A stretch of DNA of 35,874 bases from an uncultured Peptococcaceae bacterium (lineage in GTDB: Bacteria > Bacillota > Peptococcia > Peptococcales > Peptococcaceae): the NCBI GenBank assembly GCA_900553245.1, contig USCP01000001.1, positions 1 through 35,874 on the forward strand. The letters run 5' to 3'. Positions 24,023 through 33,010 of the stretch are shown in pieces (positions within the stretch are counted from its first letter, which is position 1; each line of letters starts with the position of its first letter). Both the position numbers and the translations under genes were made by a program. The notes under the pieces are model-generated. The model worked only from the letters and a program-made list of their open reading frames with translations, was not told the origin of the DNA and searched no databases.

Positions 24023-24748
24023 TTAATCCTCCAATACTGACATTTCCGCTAAAATCTTCTTTGTTGCTTCTACCGGATTGACCGCCTGTGTAATTGGACG
24101 GCCAACCACGATGTGATTTACGCCTTGCGCCATGGCTTGTGCCGGCGTCAAAATACGTTTTTGGTCACCCTTTTGTGCCCAATCCGGACGCACGCCAGGG
24201 CAGACCGTCAAAAAGTCCGGACGAGCCACAGCTTCACGAATCAATGGCACTTCCTTAGAGGAACATACCACCCCATTCAATCCGGCTTCATCGGTAAGTG
24301 CAGCTAAACGCTTCACGTTTTCTTCAACACTGCCGCTAAAACCAACACGCGCAATACCTTCTGCATCAAAACTGGTCAAAATGGTCACAGCAATCAATTG
24401 CGGTACATCAAGCCCTTTGCTTAATGCCCCTTCAGCAGTTGCTTCGCGTGCACGTTGCATCATTTCAAGGCCACCACCGGCATGTACATTAAACATGTCT
24501 ACACCTAATCCAGCCGCCCAACGGCAAGCTTGTGCAACAGTGTTTGGAATATCATGAAATTTCAAATCCAAAAAGATTTTTTTATCACGCTCTTTAAGCG
24601 CTTCAATGACACTACCCTTGGAATTTAAGAAAAGTTCCAGCCCCACCTTATAATAGCAGGCCGCAGAGCCAATCGCATCCACGAGGGCAATTGCATCTTC
24701 ACTATGGGCAAAGTCCAAAGCAATAATCAACTGTTCTTTGCTAGGCAT
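24023..24748 (-). CDS. pyrF: Orotidine 5'-phosphate decarboxylase
   Basis: Decarboxylates OMP to UMP, the last step of the pathway. I chose the ATG at 24748 (MPSKEQLIIALDFA), which overlaps the pyrD stop (TAATG), giving 241 residues; a GTG four codons earlier is possible. The catalytic DxKxxD motif is in IFLDLKFHDIPNTV, and the phosphate-binding loop in ITQAVNPVEATKK. It lies within the contiguous pyrBCKDFE cluster. Confidence 0.96.
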   Translation of the reverse strand: MPSKEQLIIALDFAHSEDAIALVDAIGSAACYYKVGLELFLNSKGSVIEALKERDKKIFLDLKFHDIPNTVAQACRWAAGLGVDMFNVHAGGGLEMMQRAREATAEGALSKGLDVPQLIAVTILTSFDAEGIARVGFSGSVEENVKRLAALTDEAGLNGVVCSSKEVPLIREAVARPDFLTVCPGVRPDWAQKGDQKRILTPAQAMAQGVNHIVVGRPITQAVNPVEATKKILAEMSVLED

Positions 24749-25671
24749 TATTCTTTCCACGCCTTCCCTACAATATCGTTAATATCTTCAATACCTTTTT
24801 CTTCACAATAACGTTCAATGCCTTCAAGCACCTCTAACGGTGCCATTGGATTTGCAAAATTGGCAGCACCGACAGAAACCATTTGTGCACCGGCCAAGAT
24901 ATATTCAATCGCATCGCGCCAATTGCAAATCCCCCCCATGCCAAGAATAGGAATGGATACTGCTTGCGCCACTTGATACACCATACGTACCCCAACCGGA
25001 CGGATAGCCGCGCCACTTAAGCCACCAGTGACATTGCCGAGCACCGGCTTTTGCTTATTTACATCAATGCTCATCCCCATCAGAGTGTTAATCAAGGATA
25101 GCCCGTCAGCACCGGCTTCTTCACAGGCTTTTGCAATTGAAACAATATCGGTAACATTTGGAGAAAGCTTCATAATCACCGGCTTATCAGTTTCAGCTTT
25201 GACAGCACGACATACATCCTGAGCCGCTGCGCAATCAGTTCCAAAAACAAGGCCGCCTGCATGAACATTAGGGCAAGAAATATTCACTTCATACATCACT
25301 ACTTCATCCACATCATTCAGTGCACGTGAAGCGGCAGCGTAGGTATCTAAGGTTCCTCCAAAAATATTTGCAATAATTTTGCAATCCCCTAAACGCTCGC
25401 GCATCTGCGGAATGTAATCTCGTTTAAATACGTCCGTTCCGGGATTTTCCAAGCCAATGCAGTTGAGCATTCCGGAAGGCGTTTCTGTAATACGTACACC
25501 GGCATTGCCCTTTTGAGGATACGCCGAAAGCCCCTTTGTAGTAATGGAACCTAAACGTTCTACCGGAACAAAGCGGCCGTACTCAATCCCAAATCCATAT
25601 GTCCCAGAGCAAGTAGACACTGGGTTCTTAAAGGTAACGCCGGCAAAGGTGGTTTCTAAATTTACACTCAT
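24748..25671 (-). CDS. pyrD: Dihydroorotate dehydrogenase B, catalytic subunit
   Basis: Oxidises dihydroorotate to orotate. The protein has 307 residues and is of class 1B: it has FMN-binding segments (STCSGTYGFG), a Cys in the active-site loop VNISCPNVHAGG (class 1 uses Cys, not Ser), and the conserved GMGGI region. It has no membrane anchor, which fits a soluble NAD-linked enzyme that needs the PyrK subunit encoded just upstream. Its start overlaps the pyrK stop by four bases and its stop overlaps the pyrF start. Confidence 0.97.
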   Translation of the reverse strand: MSVNLETTFAGVTFKNPVSTCSGTYGFGIEYGRFVPVERLGSITTKGLSAYPQKGNAGVRITETPSGMLNCIGLENPGTDVFKRDYIPQMRERLGDCKIIANIFGGTLDTYAAASRALNDVDEVVMYEVNISCPNVHAGGLVFGTDCAAAQDVCRAVKAETDKPVIMKLSPNVTDIVSIAKACEEAGADGLSLINTLMGMSIDVNKQKPVLGNVTGGLSGAAIRPVGVRMVYQVAQAVSIPILGMGGICNWRDAIEYILAGAQMVSVGAANFANPMAPLEVLEGIERYCEEKGIEDINDIVGKAWKE

Positions 25672-26438
25672 GCCAATTCAACCTCCTCAGACCAGAATAC
25701 CGGACCATCTTGGCAAACCTTTGGATATACCTCTGCATCCGGATTGCCGGATTTACAAGTACAACCCAAACAAACACCAACACCACAGGCCATTTTACCT
25801 TCCAAAGAAAGTTGACATTTGATATGTTTATCGTCAGCAAAGCGCTTAACCGCCGCAAGCGTTGGAGTTGGTCCACACGCATAAATGCGAGCGCAGTCTT
25901 CAATGGCATCAAAATATTGGCTCACGAAGCCCTTTTCACCCAAGCTACCATCCTCAGTGGCGAAAAGAAGCTTCACGTTTTTATTTTTGTAGCACTCAAG
26001 TCCGCGCAATTGGGTTTCGCTACGACCGCCAACGATAAAGGTTAACGCGTTATTCTTAGCTAAAAGTGTATCCGTCAAATATTCGAAAGGCGCCTTGCCA
26101 ATCCCACCGCCAATCATAACGCAGTTTTGATTTTCTACATTCAAATCAAAACCACGCCCTAATGGGCCTAAAAGGCTCACCGTATCACCAATGTTCATCG
26201 TAGCCAAGGCTTCGGTTCCTTCACCAACGACCGCGAACATCAAAGAAAGCACGCCATCCTTACACTGATTGATACTGATGGCACGACGCAAAAATGGGGT
26301 GCCGTTTTTGCTGCATTCTACCATGACGAATTGCCCAGGTACCGCTTCCGCACATAAAGTCGGTGCATCAAATTCAAAGCACCACTCTTTATCGGATAAT
26401 GCTGTTTTCTTAACAATTTTTACATCATGTAACTGCAT
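25668..26438 (-). CDS. pyrK: Dihydroorotate dehydrogenase B, electron-transfer subunit
   Basis: Passes electrons from PyrD to NAD through FAD and a 2Fe-2S cluster. I chose the ATG at 26438 (MQLHDVKIVKK) because AGGAGG precedes it by six bases; 256 residues. The FAD-binding barrel has VPGQFVMVEC and GPLGRGFD, the NAD domain has IGGGIGKAPFEYL, and the C-terminal cluster ligands are in MACGVGVCLGCTCKS with a distant Cys in KVCQDGPVF. It lies ten bases after pyrC. Confidence 0.96.
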   Translation of the reverse strand: MQLHDVKIVKKTALSDKEWCFEFDAPTLCAEAVPGQFVMVECSKNGTPFLRRAISINQCKDGVLSLMFAVVGEGTEALATMNIGDTVSLLGPLGRGFDLNVENQNCVMIGGGIGKAPFEYLTDTLLAKNNALTFIVGGRSETQLRGLECYKNKNVKLLFATEDGSLGEKGFVSQYFDAIEDCARIYACGPTPTLAAVKRFADDKHIKCQLSLEGKMACGVGVCLGCTCKSGNPDAEVYPKVCQDGPVFWSEEVELA

Positions 26439-26448
26439 GATTGGCCTC

Positions 26449-27732
26449 CTATATAATTTCCCCATCTTTCAGCACAACGCGCCCTTCTCTTAATACCATT
26501 TTAGGCCAGCCGCTTAATTTTTCACCCACATAAGGACAATTTTTTCCTTTACTATAGAAAGTTTGTGGGTCTACTACTTTTTCTACATTAGGATCAAAAA
26601 TCATCACGTCAGCGACTTTGCCGACAGATAAACTTCCTCGATCAATGCGCAAAAGTTCAGCCGGCTTGCAACTCATAATAGATACAATTTCACTTAAGGC
26701 AAAGCGACCGGTTTCAACAAGTTTGGTCCAAATTAACGGAAACGCTACTTCAATCGACGAAATCCCATTGGCAGCACGTTCAAATTCCACATCTTTTTTA
26801 TCTGCGGAATGTGGTGCATGGTCGGTCCCAATGCAAGTGATGGTACCGTCTTTCAAGCCTTCAATCAATGCTTCATTATCTTCTGCAGTACGAAGTGGAG
26901 GCGCAACCTTTGCACTGGTATTGTACCCACGCACTGCTTCTTCGGTCAAAAACAAATGGTGCGGAGTAACTTCACAAGTTACAGGTAAGCCCTTCGCTTG
27001 CGCTTCACGAATAAGTGCTAAACCGGTGCCTGTACTCAAATGAGAAATATGCAAGCGTACACCGGTCATTTTTGCAAGCATGATATCACGCTGAATGATA
27101 ATATCTTCCACTTCACGCGCAATCCCTGCTAAACCCATTTCGGTTGCAAGTGCCCCAGCATTCATCACACCGGACCCCTTCAAATTTGTATCTTCGCAGT
27201 GACTCATAAAAAGAACGTCAAACGGCTTACTATAACTCATTGCCTTACGCAAAATACCGCTATTTTCAACAGTACGGCCGTCTTCGGTAAACGCAATGAC
27301 ACCTGCATCTTTCAAAAAGCCAATTTCAGTGATTTCTTCACCCTTCTCACCTTTGGTGATTGCAGCAGTTTGAAGCACATCCGCATAGCCTAAGCGCTTA
27401 GATTTTTCGGAAATATAGCGCACGGTTGACACATTATCAACGATTGGGTTGGTATTCGGCATTGCCACAACAGAAGTAAAGCCCCCGGCAATAGCTGCTT
27501 TGGTACCGGTTTCGAGGGTTTCAGATTCTTCTTGACCAGGATCACGCAAATGCACATGCGTATCAATGAGGCCCGGCACGACATAGCAACCGGTCAAATC
27601 ATAGATTTCTTCATCCTTTTTTTCAGGAAGATCCGGACCCACTTCACTAATCATCCCATTATCAATTCGAATATCTGTCACTCCGTCGATTGCTTGAGAT
27701 GGGTCGACCAAGTGCCCATTTTTTAATAACAT
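26449..27732 (-). CDS. pyrC: Dihydroorotase
   Basis: Cyclises carbamoyl aspartate to dihydroorotate, step three. The protein has 427 residues, class I type. The first zinc ligands are in DTHVHLRDPGQE; further metal and substrate sites are in SHCEDTN, the HISHLS segment, VTPHHLFLTEE and TDHAPHSADKKD. No partner aspartate transcarbamylase fusion is seen; pyrB is a separate gene three bases upstream. Confidence 0.97.
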   Translation of the reverse strand: MLLKNGHLVDPSQAIDGVTDIRIDNGMISEVGPDLPEKKDEEIYDLTGCYVVPGLIDTHVHLRDPGQEESETLETGTKAAIAGGFTSVVAMPNTNPIVDNVSTVRYISEKSKRLGYADVLQTAAITKGEKGEEITEIGFLKDAGVIAFTEDGRTVENSGILRKAMSYSKPFDVLFMSHCEDTNLKGSGVMNAGALATEMGLAGIAREVEDIIIQRDIMLAKMTGVRLHISHLSTGTGLALIREAQAKGLPVTCEVTPHHLFLTEEAVRGYNTSAKVAPPLRTAEDNEALIEGLKDGTITCIGTDHAPHSADKKDVEFERAANGISSIEVAFPLIWTKLVETGRFALSEIVSIMSCKPAELLRIDRGSLSVGKVADVMIFDPNVEKVVDPQTFYSKGKNCPYVGEKLSGWPKMVLREGRVVLKDGEII

Positions 27733-27735
27733 AAA

Positions 27736-28653
27736 TTATACCTCCTCAGCCATCAATTTCAGCAAAGCCATGCGCACACACAACCCATTGGTAACTTGTT
27801 CCAATATTTTAGATTGCGGACCATCCGCAACTTCGCCATCAATTTCAATGCCACGGTTAATTGGGCCTGGGTGTAACACAATGCAATCAGGTTTTGCAGT
27901 TGCCAAGCGTTCCTTATTTAAGCAGTAGAAATGGCTATATTCTTCAACAGATGGGAACAAACCGGCCTTTTGACGTTCAAGCTGAATTCTAAGCATCATT
28001 ACAACATCAGCATCCTTGATAGCCTCATCAAAGTCTAAGACAACTTTACAGCCCATATTGTCAATGCCACCCGGCACCAATGTTTTTGGCCCACAAACAG
28101 TGACATCGCAGCCAAATTTGTTTAACAACAAAATATTACTACGTACCACGCGAGAATGAGAAAGATCCCCAACGATAACAACTTTAAGGCCTTCAAGATT
28201 CTTTTTATAATCGGTAATTGTCATAAAGTCCAACAACGCCTGAGTTGGATGTTCATGAATCCCATCCCCGGCATTCAAAACATGTGCATTTACATGCTTT
28301 GTTAACAAATCATGCGCACCACTGTTTGGATGACGCATAACAATCACATCCGGATAATACGCATTGATGGTTTGTGCGGTGTCAATTAAGCTTTCCCCTT
28401 TTTGCACGCTACTGGAAGATGCAGAAATGTTTAATACATTTGCACCTTGATACTTTGCTGCCAATTCAAAGGATGAGCGCGTTCTGGTACTATTTTCATA
28501 GAAGAGATTTACCACAGTAACACCCTTCAATGCTTCTGTTTGTTTCATGTTGCGCACTTGTTCGCGCATGTCGCGTGCAACAGTCAAAATTTCCTGTACA
28601 TCTTCAACACTGAGTTGATTGATACTGATTAAATCTTTATGGCTTAGCCCCAC
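27736..28653 (-). CDS. pyrB: Aspartate carbamoyltransferase catalytic chain
   Basis: Condenses carbamoyl phosphate and aspartate, step two of pyrimidine synthesis. I took a GTG start at 28653 (GLSHKDLISINQ) since AAGGAGG lies six bases upstream; the frame is open further up but without a binding site. The protein has 305 residues. Carbamoyl-phosphate site YENSTRTRSSFELAAK, MRHPNSGAHD, HPTQALLDFMTI and HPGPINRGIEIDG are all present. No regulatory chain PyrI is encoded nearby. This is the first gene of the pyr run; carAB and pyrR are not in the window. Confidence 0.97.
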   Translation of the reverse strand: MGLSHKDLISINQLSVEDVQEILTVARDMREQVRNMKQTEALKGVTVVNLFYENSTRTRSSFELAAKYQGANVLNISASSSSVQKGESLIDTAQTINAYYPDVIVMRHPNSGAHDLLTKHVNAHVLNAGDGIHEHPTQALLDFMTITDYKKNLEGLKVVIVGDLSHSRVVRSNILLLNKFGCDVTVCGPKTLVPGGIDNMGCKVVLDFDEAIKDADVVMMLRIQLERQKAGLFPSVEEYSHFYCLNKERLATAKPDCIVLHPGPINRGIEIDGEVADGPQSKILEQVTNGLCVRMALLKLMAEEV

Positions 28654-28728
28654 GATGATCCTCCTTTTATGGTTAAACAAACGAATTATTATTTCCGTTC
28701 AATTCACATTACATAATTTTCCACGATT

Positions 28729-28757
28729 ATTTTAACATAAAAGCCTATACGGGTAAA
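28729..28757 (-). promoter_or_regulatory. Probable promoter of the pyrB operon
   Basis: On the minus strand, TTTACC (28752-28757) and TAAAAT (28729-28734) have a 17-base spacer; the -35 matches four of six consensus bases. The leader to pyrB is about 70 bases and contains no terminator or PyrR-type structure that I can see. Confidence 0.5.
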
Positions 28758-28870
28758 ACCTTTTATCCTAGCCTAAAATCCATCTATATAATTGAAGCTT
28801 TACATTTTTTCGCTTCCTACTTCAGCTTAGAAGAAAGCAGTATAAAAACCGACAAATCCCCCATTGCCCG

Positions 28871-28899
28871 TTGCACATTATAAGTCTTCACTTTATAAT
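28871..28899 (+). promoter_or_regulatory. Sigma-70-type promoter of ahcY-dinG
   Basis: TTGCAC (28871-28876) and a consensus TATAAT (28894-28899) have a 17-base spacer, 40 bases before the ahcY ATG. With the pyrB promoter it forms a divergent intergenic region (28654-28939). The rest of that region shows no riboswitch or hairpin that I recognise. Confidence 0.8.
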
Positions 28900-28939
28900 T
28901 TATTTATTGTCCATTGAACAAAATGAAAGGAGTTTTCTC

Positions 28940-30184
28940 ATGGAAAGCATCATTAAAGATATTAACTTGGCGCCATCCGGTCAACTCAAAATTGACTGGG
29001 TGCGTGCACATATGCCAATTTTAAATGAAATTGAAAAGGAATACCGTAAAACCAAACCCTTCGCCGGTAAAAAAGTAGTCATTTGCTTGCACTTAGAGGC
29101 AAAGACCGCATATATGGCTTTGGTGATTCAGGCTGGCGGAGCTGAAGTTGCTGTTGCAGGCTCTAACCCATTGTCGACTCAAGATGATATTGTAGCCGCA
29201 TTGGTTCAAAACGGCATTACCGCTTTTGCAACCCACGGCGCGAGCCAAGAAGAATATGATATGTATATCCGCAAGCTCGCTGAATTCGAACCGGATCTCT
29301 TTATTGACGACGGTGGCGACTTCACTGCGATGCTTCACAAAGAATACCCTGAACTCGTAAAGAAAATCCAAGGTGGTTGTGAAGAAACCACCACTGGGAT
29401 TATTCGCCTCAAAGCCATGGAGCAAGACAAAGAACTTGAAACCCCAATGATTGCCGTTAACAACGCAATGATGAAACATCTCTTTGACAACCGTTACGGG
29501 ACCGGTCAATCCGTGATGGATGCAGTGATGCACAACACCAACCTCGTCATTTCCAGCAAAACTGTCGTCGTTGTCGGATACGGCTGGTGTGGTAAGGGCG
29601 TGGCTATGCGTGCAAAAGGGATGGGCGCACAAGTCATTGTTACCGAGGTAGACCCAATCAAGGCCATCGAAGCATTGATGGATGGTTTCAGTGTGATGCC
29701 AATCACCGAAGCAGCCACCCAAGGGGATATCTTTATCACTGTAACCGGTAACAAGAACGTTATCGACAAGGATGCCCTTGAAGTAATGAAGGATCAAGCC
29801 ATCATGTGCAATGCCGGTCACTTTGACGTTGAAATCAATAAGGTGGCTTTGGAAGGTCTTGCCACCGATATTAAGCCAGCCCGTAATAACATCATGGCTT
29901 ACACGATGGCTGACGGTCGTACCCTCTACCTCATTGGTGAAGGTCGTCTTGTAAACCTTGCAGCCGGAGACGGGCATCCAGCAGAAATCATGGATTTAAC
30001 CTTTGGTTTGCAAACCCTTTCTCTTCAATACATCAACGAAAATCCCGGTCTCGATGCACACGTTTACGACGTGCCTGAAGTCATTGACAAGCGCGTTGCA
30101 CAAATTAAATTGGCATCCTTAAACATGCGCATTGATTCTTTGACTGCAGATCAGGAAGCCTACCTCAATAGTTGGTCCCTATGA
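28940..30184 (+). CDS. ahcY: Adenosylhomocysteinase
   Basis: Splits S-adenosylhomocysteine into adenosine and homocysteine in the methyl cycle, with a bound NAD. I chose the ATG at 28940 (MESIIKDINLAPSGQ) after AAAGGAG; 414 residues, the short bacterial form that lacks the insertion of about 40 residues. Active-site regions CLHLEAKTAYM, GGCEETTTGIIRL, VNNAMMKHLFDNRYGTGQS and the NAD motif VVVGYGWCGKGVAMRA are visible. The C-terminus NSWSL replaces the usual YRY end. The stop overlaps the dinG start in ATGA, so the two are co-translated. Confidence 0.96.
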   Translation: MESIIKDINLAPSGQLKIDWVRAHMPILNEIEKEYRKTKPFAGKKVVICLHLEAKTAYMALVIQAGGAEVAVAGSNPLSTQDDIVAALVQNGITAFATHGASQEEYDMYIRKLAEFEPDLFIDDGGDFTAMLHKEYPELVKKIQGGCEETTTGIIRLKAMEQDKELETPMIAVNNAMMKHLFDNRYGTGQSVMDAVMHNTNLVISSKTVVVVGYGWCGKGVAMRAKGMGAQVIVTEVDPIKAIEALMDGFSVMPITEAATQGDIFITVTGNKNVIDKDALEVMKDQAIMCNAGHFDVEINKVALEGLATDIKPARNNIMAYTMADGRTLYLIGEGRLVNLAAGDGHPAEIMDLTFGLQTLSLQYINENPGLDAHVYDVPEVIDKRVAQIKLASLNMRIDSLTADQEAYLNSWSL

Positions 30185-32955
30185 GCAATAAATATCAAAA
30201 CTTCATTGCCCTCGATGTAGAAACCACCGGCCTCAATGAGGATTCAGAAATCATTGAAGTCGGGCTTGTCGTCGTCGAAAACGGAGAAATCGTTCAGGAA
30301 TGGCAACGTTTGGTAAAGCCCAACCACCCGATTCCAAAGGACATCTCCATTATGACCGGCATCACTCCGGCGATGGTCAAGGATGCACCACGCTGGGCAG
30401 ATATCGAGGAGGAATTTCTTTCTATTATTGAAGGAAAACTGCTCTTGGCACACAACATTTCCTTTGATAAGGGACGCATCGAATTTCAACTTGGGCGATC
30501 ACTTGAAAATAGTTGGCTAGATACCCATGATGTGGCAAAGCTTTTTTTACCAACACTCACCAGCTATAAACTCATGTCCATCGCCTTTCATCTACATATT
30601 CCGGATAATGCGCATCATCGTGCTTTAAACGATGCAACCGTTTGCGCCCAAGTCTTCTTAACCTTGATGGAACAAGCATTGGACATCGACCCATTTGTTC
30701 TTGAAGAAATGGCCAATACTTACAGCGGCATCCAAGAATCTATCTTTGAAAGCGGCTATCACCTTGGCGATTTGCTTCATCAGTTGGCGCAAGAAGCTCA
30801 CGCCTCTAATGCCGCGGGTCCCCTTGTATTTGACAATTTCGACTATGATTATACCGAAGAAGAAAGTGCGCCGCTTTTAGATTTTAATCACGCCGGTGAT
30901 TTTTTTGCGCCTAAAGGCCTGCTTTCTCAAAGCAAACCGGATTATCAATACCGTGCTCAACAAACGGAAATGCTAGACTGCATCAAGCAAGCCTTTGTTG
31001 ATAAAAAACATGCGCTTATTGAAGCCGGCACCGGCACCGGTAAATCTTTTGCCTATTTAGTGCCCTCCTTACTTTGGAGTTACGAAACCGACCAACGCGT
31101 TATCATTTCAACGGGTACCATCACCCTCCAAGAACAGCTTTTTCATGTTGACTTACCATTTTTAAATGCAGCATTGGGACACACCTTTACCAGTGCAATT
31201 GCCAAAGGGCGCAACAATTACCTGTGCCTTCGTCGTTTCGACGAATATACAAGAGACGCCTATAAAAGCCCCGAAAGAGAGCGCGTTTTTGCAACCTCTC
31301 TGGTACTGTGGCGCAGCCTTGACCAAAGCGGTGACAAAGAACATCTCAATCTCAATAAAGCAGAAGCGCAATATTGGCAAAACATCGCAAGCAGTCCTGA
31401 TACCTGTCTAGGCAGACGATGCAAATATTTCAATGAATGTTGCTTCTTCAATAATAAGCGCAAATGCGAACAAAGCGATGTGGTCATCACGAACCACGCA
31501 CTGCTCTTCCAAGATTTACGCTTAGGTAACCTTTTGCCGGAGCATGACCATGTAATTATCGATGAAGCGCATCATCTGGAAGATGAAGCCACCCATCAAT
31601 TCACCGATACCATCGACTACGAAGCAGTTCGCAAATTATTATTAAACTTCACGCGTAGCGGCGGTTTCTTAGGTCGTGTCTCGGTTGCTGTCGGCAAAGC
31701 TGAAACCCTCGCAGAAAACAGCACCGAAATCACCGAACGCGCCAATCGTGCGATGATTGATGGCAAACAAGCTTACGAGGTATTCGGTAAATGTGTCAAA
31801 TTTGCCAACGATATTCCTGAACTTGATAATATTGGGGACTTACGCGTCACCGATAAAATCAGAAATGCCCAGTGGTGGCTAACCTTTGAAGAATCCTTAC
31901 GAAAAAGTCATGGCGCACTCTCGACTGCGGTCACTTCTATCAACCGCTTGCTTGTGTCATTAAATGAAGACGAAAACATCGAATCTCTGATTCGAGAAAT
32001 GACACACGCCAGAGACCGCTTAGCAGAGCAACGCGATTGGTTGGAACGTTTTATCGCCGGTACCGATGAAGACTACGTCTATTGGGCCAAAACCCTCAAA
32101 AACTATAACTACGCCAACTTATTCTTAAACGCAGCCTACATCGATATCATGCCGTTGATTCATGAAAAACTTTTCCAAACCAATGATACGGTTGTGCTGA
32201 CCTCAGCCACCTTAGCAGTCGATAATAACCTCGACTATACAGCCGAAAAATTTCTGCTCACGCCGAAAGAATGCATCTCCTACATCACTGAAGCACCGTT
32301 TGATTACAAAAATCAATCTTTGATTGCCATTCCAAATGACCACAAGGATTATTCCAAAACAAACGACTACGAATACACAAAAAATATCATCAACGACCTC
32401 AAAAAACTGATTCCCGCTGTTGACGGCGATATGTTGGTTCTTTTCACCTCTTACGCCATGCTCAATAAAGTACAACAAGCGCTAAAAAACGATCAGTCTC
32501 TTAAAGATTATCGCATCCTTGCCCATGGACAAGACGGCAGCCGTACCAGGTTATTGGAAGCCCTCCAAGATGAAGGTAAAACCGTCCTTCTAGGTGCCAA
32601 CAGTTTTTGGGAAGGCGTTGATGTTAAGGGGGATAAACTCCGCACCGTCGTCATCGCTAAACTCCCATTTACACCACCAACCATGCCTGTAGAAAGCGCA
32701 CGCAACGATTTGCTCAAAAGCCAAGGCAAGAATCCTTTCTCTGCAAACAGCTTACCCCAAGCCATTTTGCGTTTTCGTCAGGGATGCGGCCGTTTAATCC
32801 GTTCCGCCAATGACAGAGGTTGCATCATCATCTTAGATAACCGCGTCATTAGCAAAAACTACGGCGCCAGCTTCCTTAAATCCCTTCCGGAACAACCGGT
32901 ATGGATTGATGGCGTAGACAACCTTGCTGAAAAGCTCAAAAAGTGGCATAAATAA
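30181..32955 (+). CDS. dinG: DinG-family helicase with N-terminal 3'-5' exonuclease
   Basis: A 924-residue protein that combines a DnaQ-like exonuclease with an XPD-type superfamily 2 helicase, as in Bacillus-type DinG. The exonuclease (about 1-175) has D12 and E14 (ALDVETTGL), HNISFDK and HHRALNDA. The helicase has Walker A EAGTGTGKS near 281-289, the DEAH box D461-H464, and the C-terminal motifs DVKGDKLRTVVIAKLPF and RFRQGCGRLIR. Four cysteines, C349, C409, C414 and C420 (C-x4-C-x5-C), match the iron-sulphur ligands of E. coli DinG, a feature often lost in exonuclease-bearing Firmicute versions. Translation starts in the ahcY stop (ATGA). Confidence 0.95.
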   Translation: MSNKYQNFIALDVETTGLNEDSEIIEVGLVVVENGEIVQEWQRLVKPNHPIPKDISIMTGITPAMVKDAPRWADIEEEFLSIIEGKLLLAHNISFDKGRIEFQLGRSLENSWLDTHDVAKLFLPTLTSYKLMSIAFHLHIPDNAHHRALNDATVCAQVFLTLMEQALDIDPFVLEEMANTYSGIQESIFESGYHLGDLLHQLAQEAHASNAAGPLVFDNFDYDYTEEESAPLLDFNHAGDFFAPKGLLSQSKPDYQYRAQQTEMLDCIKQAFVDKKHALIEAGTGTGKSFAYLVPSLLWSYETDQRVIISTGTITLQEQLFHVDLPFLNAALGHTFTSAIAKGRNNYLCLRRFDEYTRDAYKSPERERVFATSLVLWRSLDQSGDKEHLNLNKAEAQYWQNIASSPDTCLGRRCKYFNECCFFNNKRKCEQSDVVITNHALLFQDLRLGNLLPEHDHVIIDEAHHLEDEATHQFTDTIDYEAVRKLLLNFTRSGGFLGRVSVAVGKAETLAENSTEITERANRAMIDGKQAYEVFGKCVKFANDIPELDNIGDLRVTDKIRNAQWWLTFEESLRKSHGALSTAVTSINRLLVSLNEDENIESLIREMTHARDRLAEQRDWLERFIAGTDEDYVYWAKTLKNYNYANLFLNAAYIDIMPLIHEKLFQTNDTVVLTSATLAVDNNLDYTAEKFLLTPKECISYITEAPFDYKNQSLIAIPNDHKDYSKTNDYEYTKNIINDLKKLIPAVDGDMLVLFTSYAMLNKVQQALKNDQSLKDYRILAHGQDGSRTRLLEALQDEGKTVLLGANSFWEGVDVKGDKLRTVVIAKLPFTPPTMPVESARNDLLKSQGKNPFSANSLPQAILRFRQGCGRLIRSANDRGCIIILDNRVISKNYGASFLKSLPEQPVWIDGVDNLAEKLKKWHK

Positions 32956-32960
32956 TAAGC

Positions 32961-33008
32961 AAAAACCGCCATACCAACGAACCCATTCGTCGGTATGGCA
33001 GTTTTTTT
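32961..33008. terminator. Bidirectional terminator between dinG and the ABC permease
   Basis: A 14-bp stem with one mismatch (32968-32981 with 32986-32999, core GCCATACC) is flanked by an A run and a T run. It is shared by the two convergent genes. Confidence 0.88.
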
Positions 33009-33010
33009 GT

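Noticed and set aside
28654..28939. PyrR attenuator upstream of pyrB or SAH riboswitch upstream of ahcY
   Set aside because: No terminator hairpin, anti-terminator or conserved aptamer sequence could be found on either strand.
29093..29977. 294-codon minus-strand ORF opposite ahcY
   Set aside because: Its composition is what the ahcY codons produce in antisense; no promoter, ribosome binding site or recognised domain.
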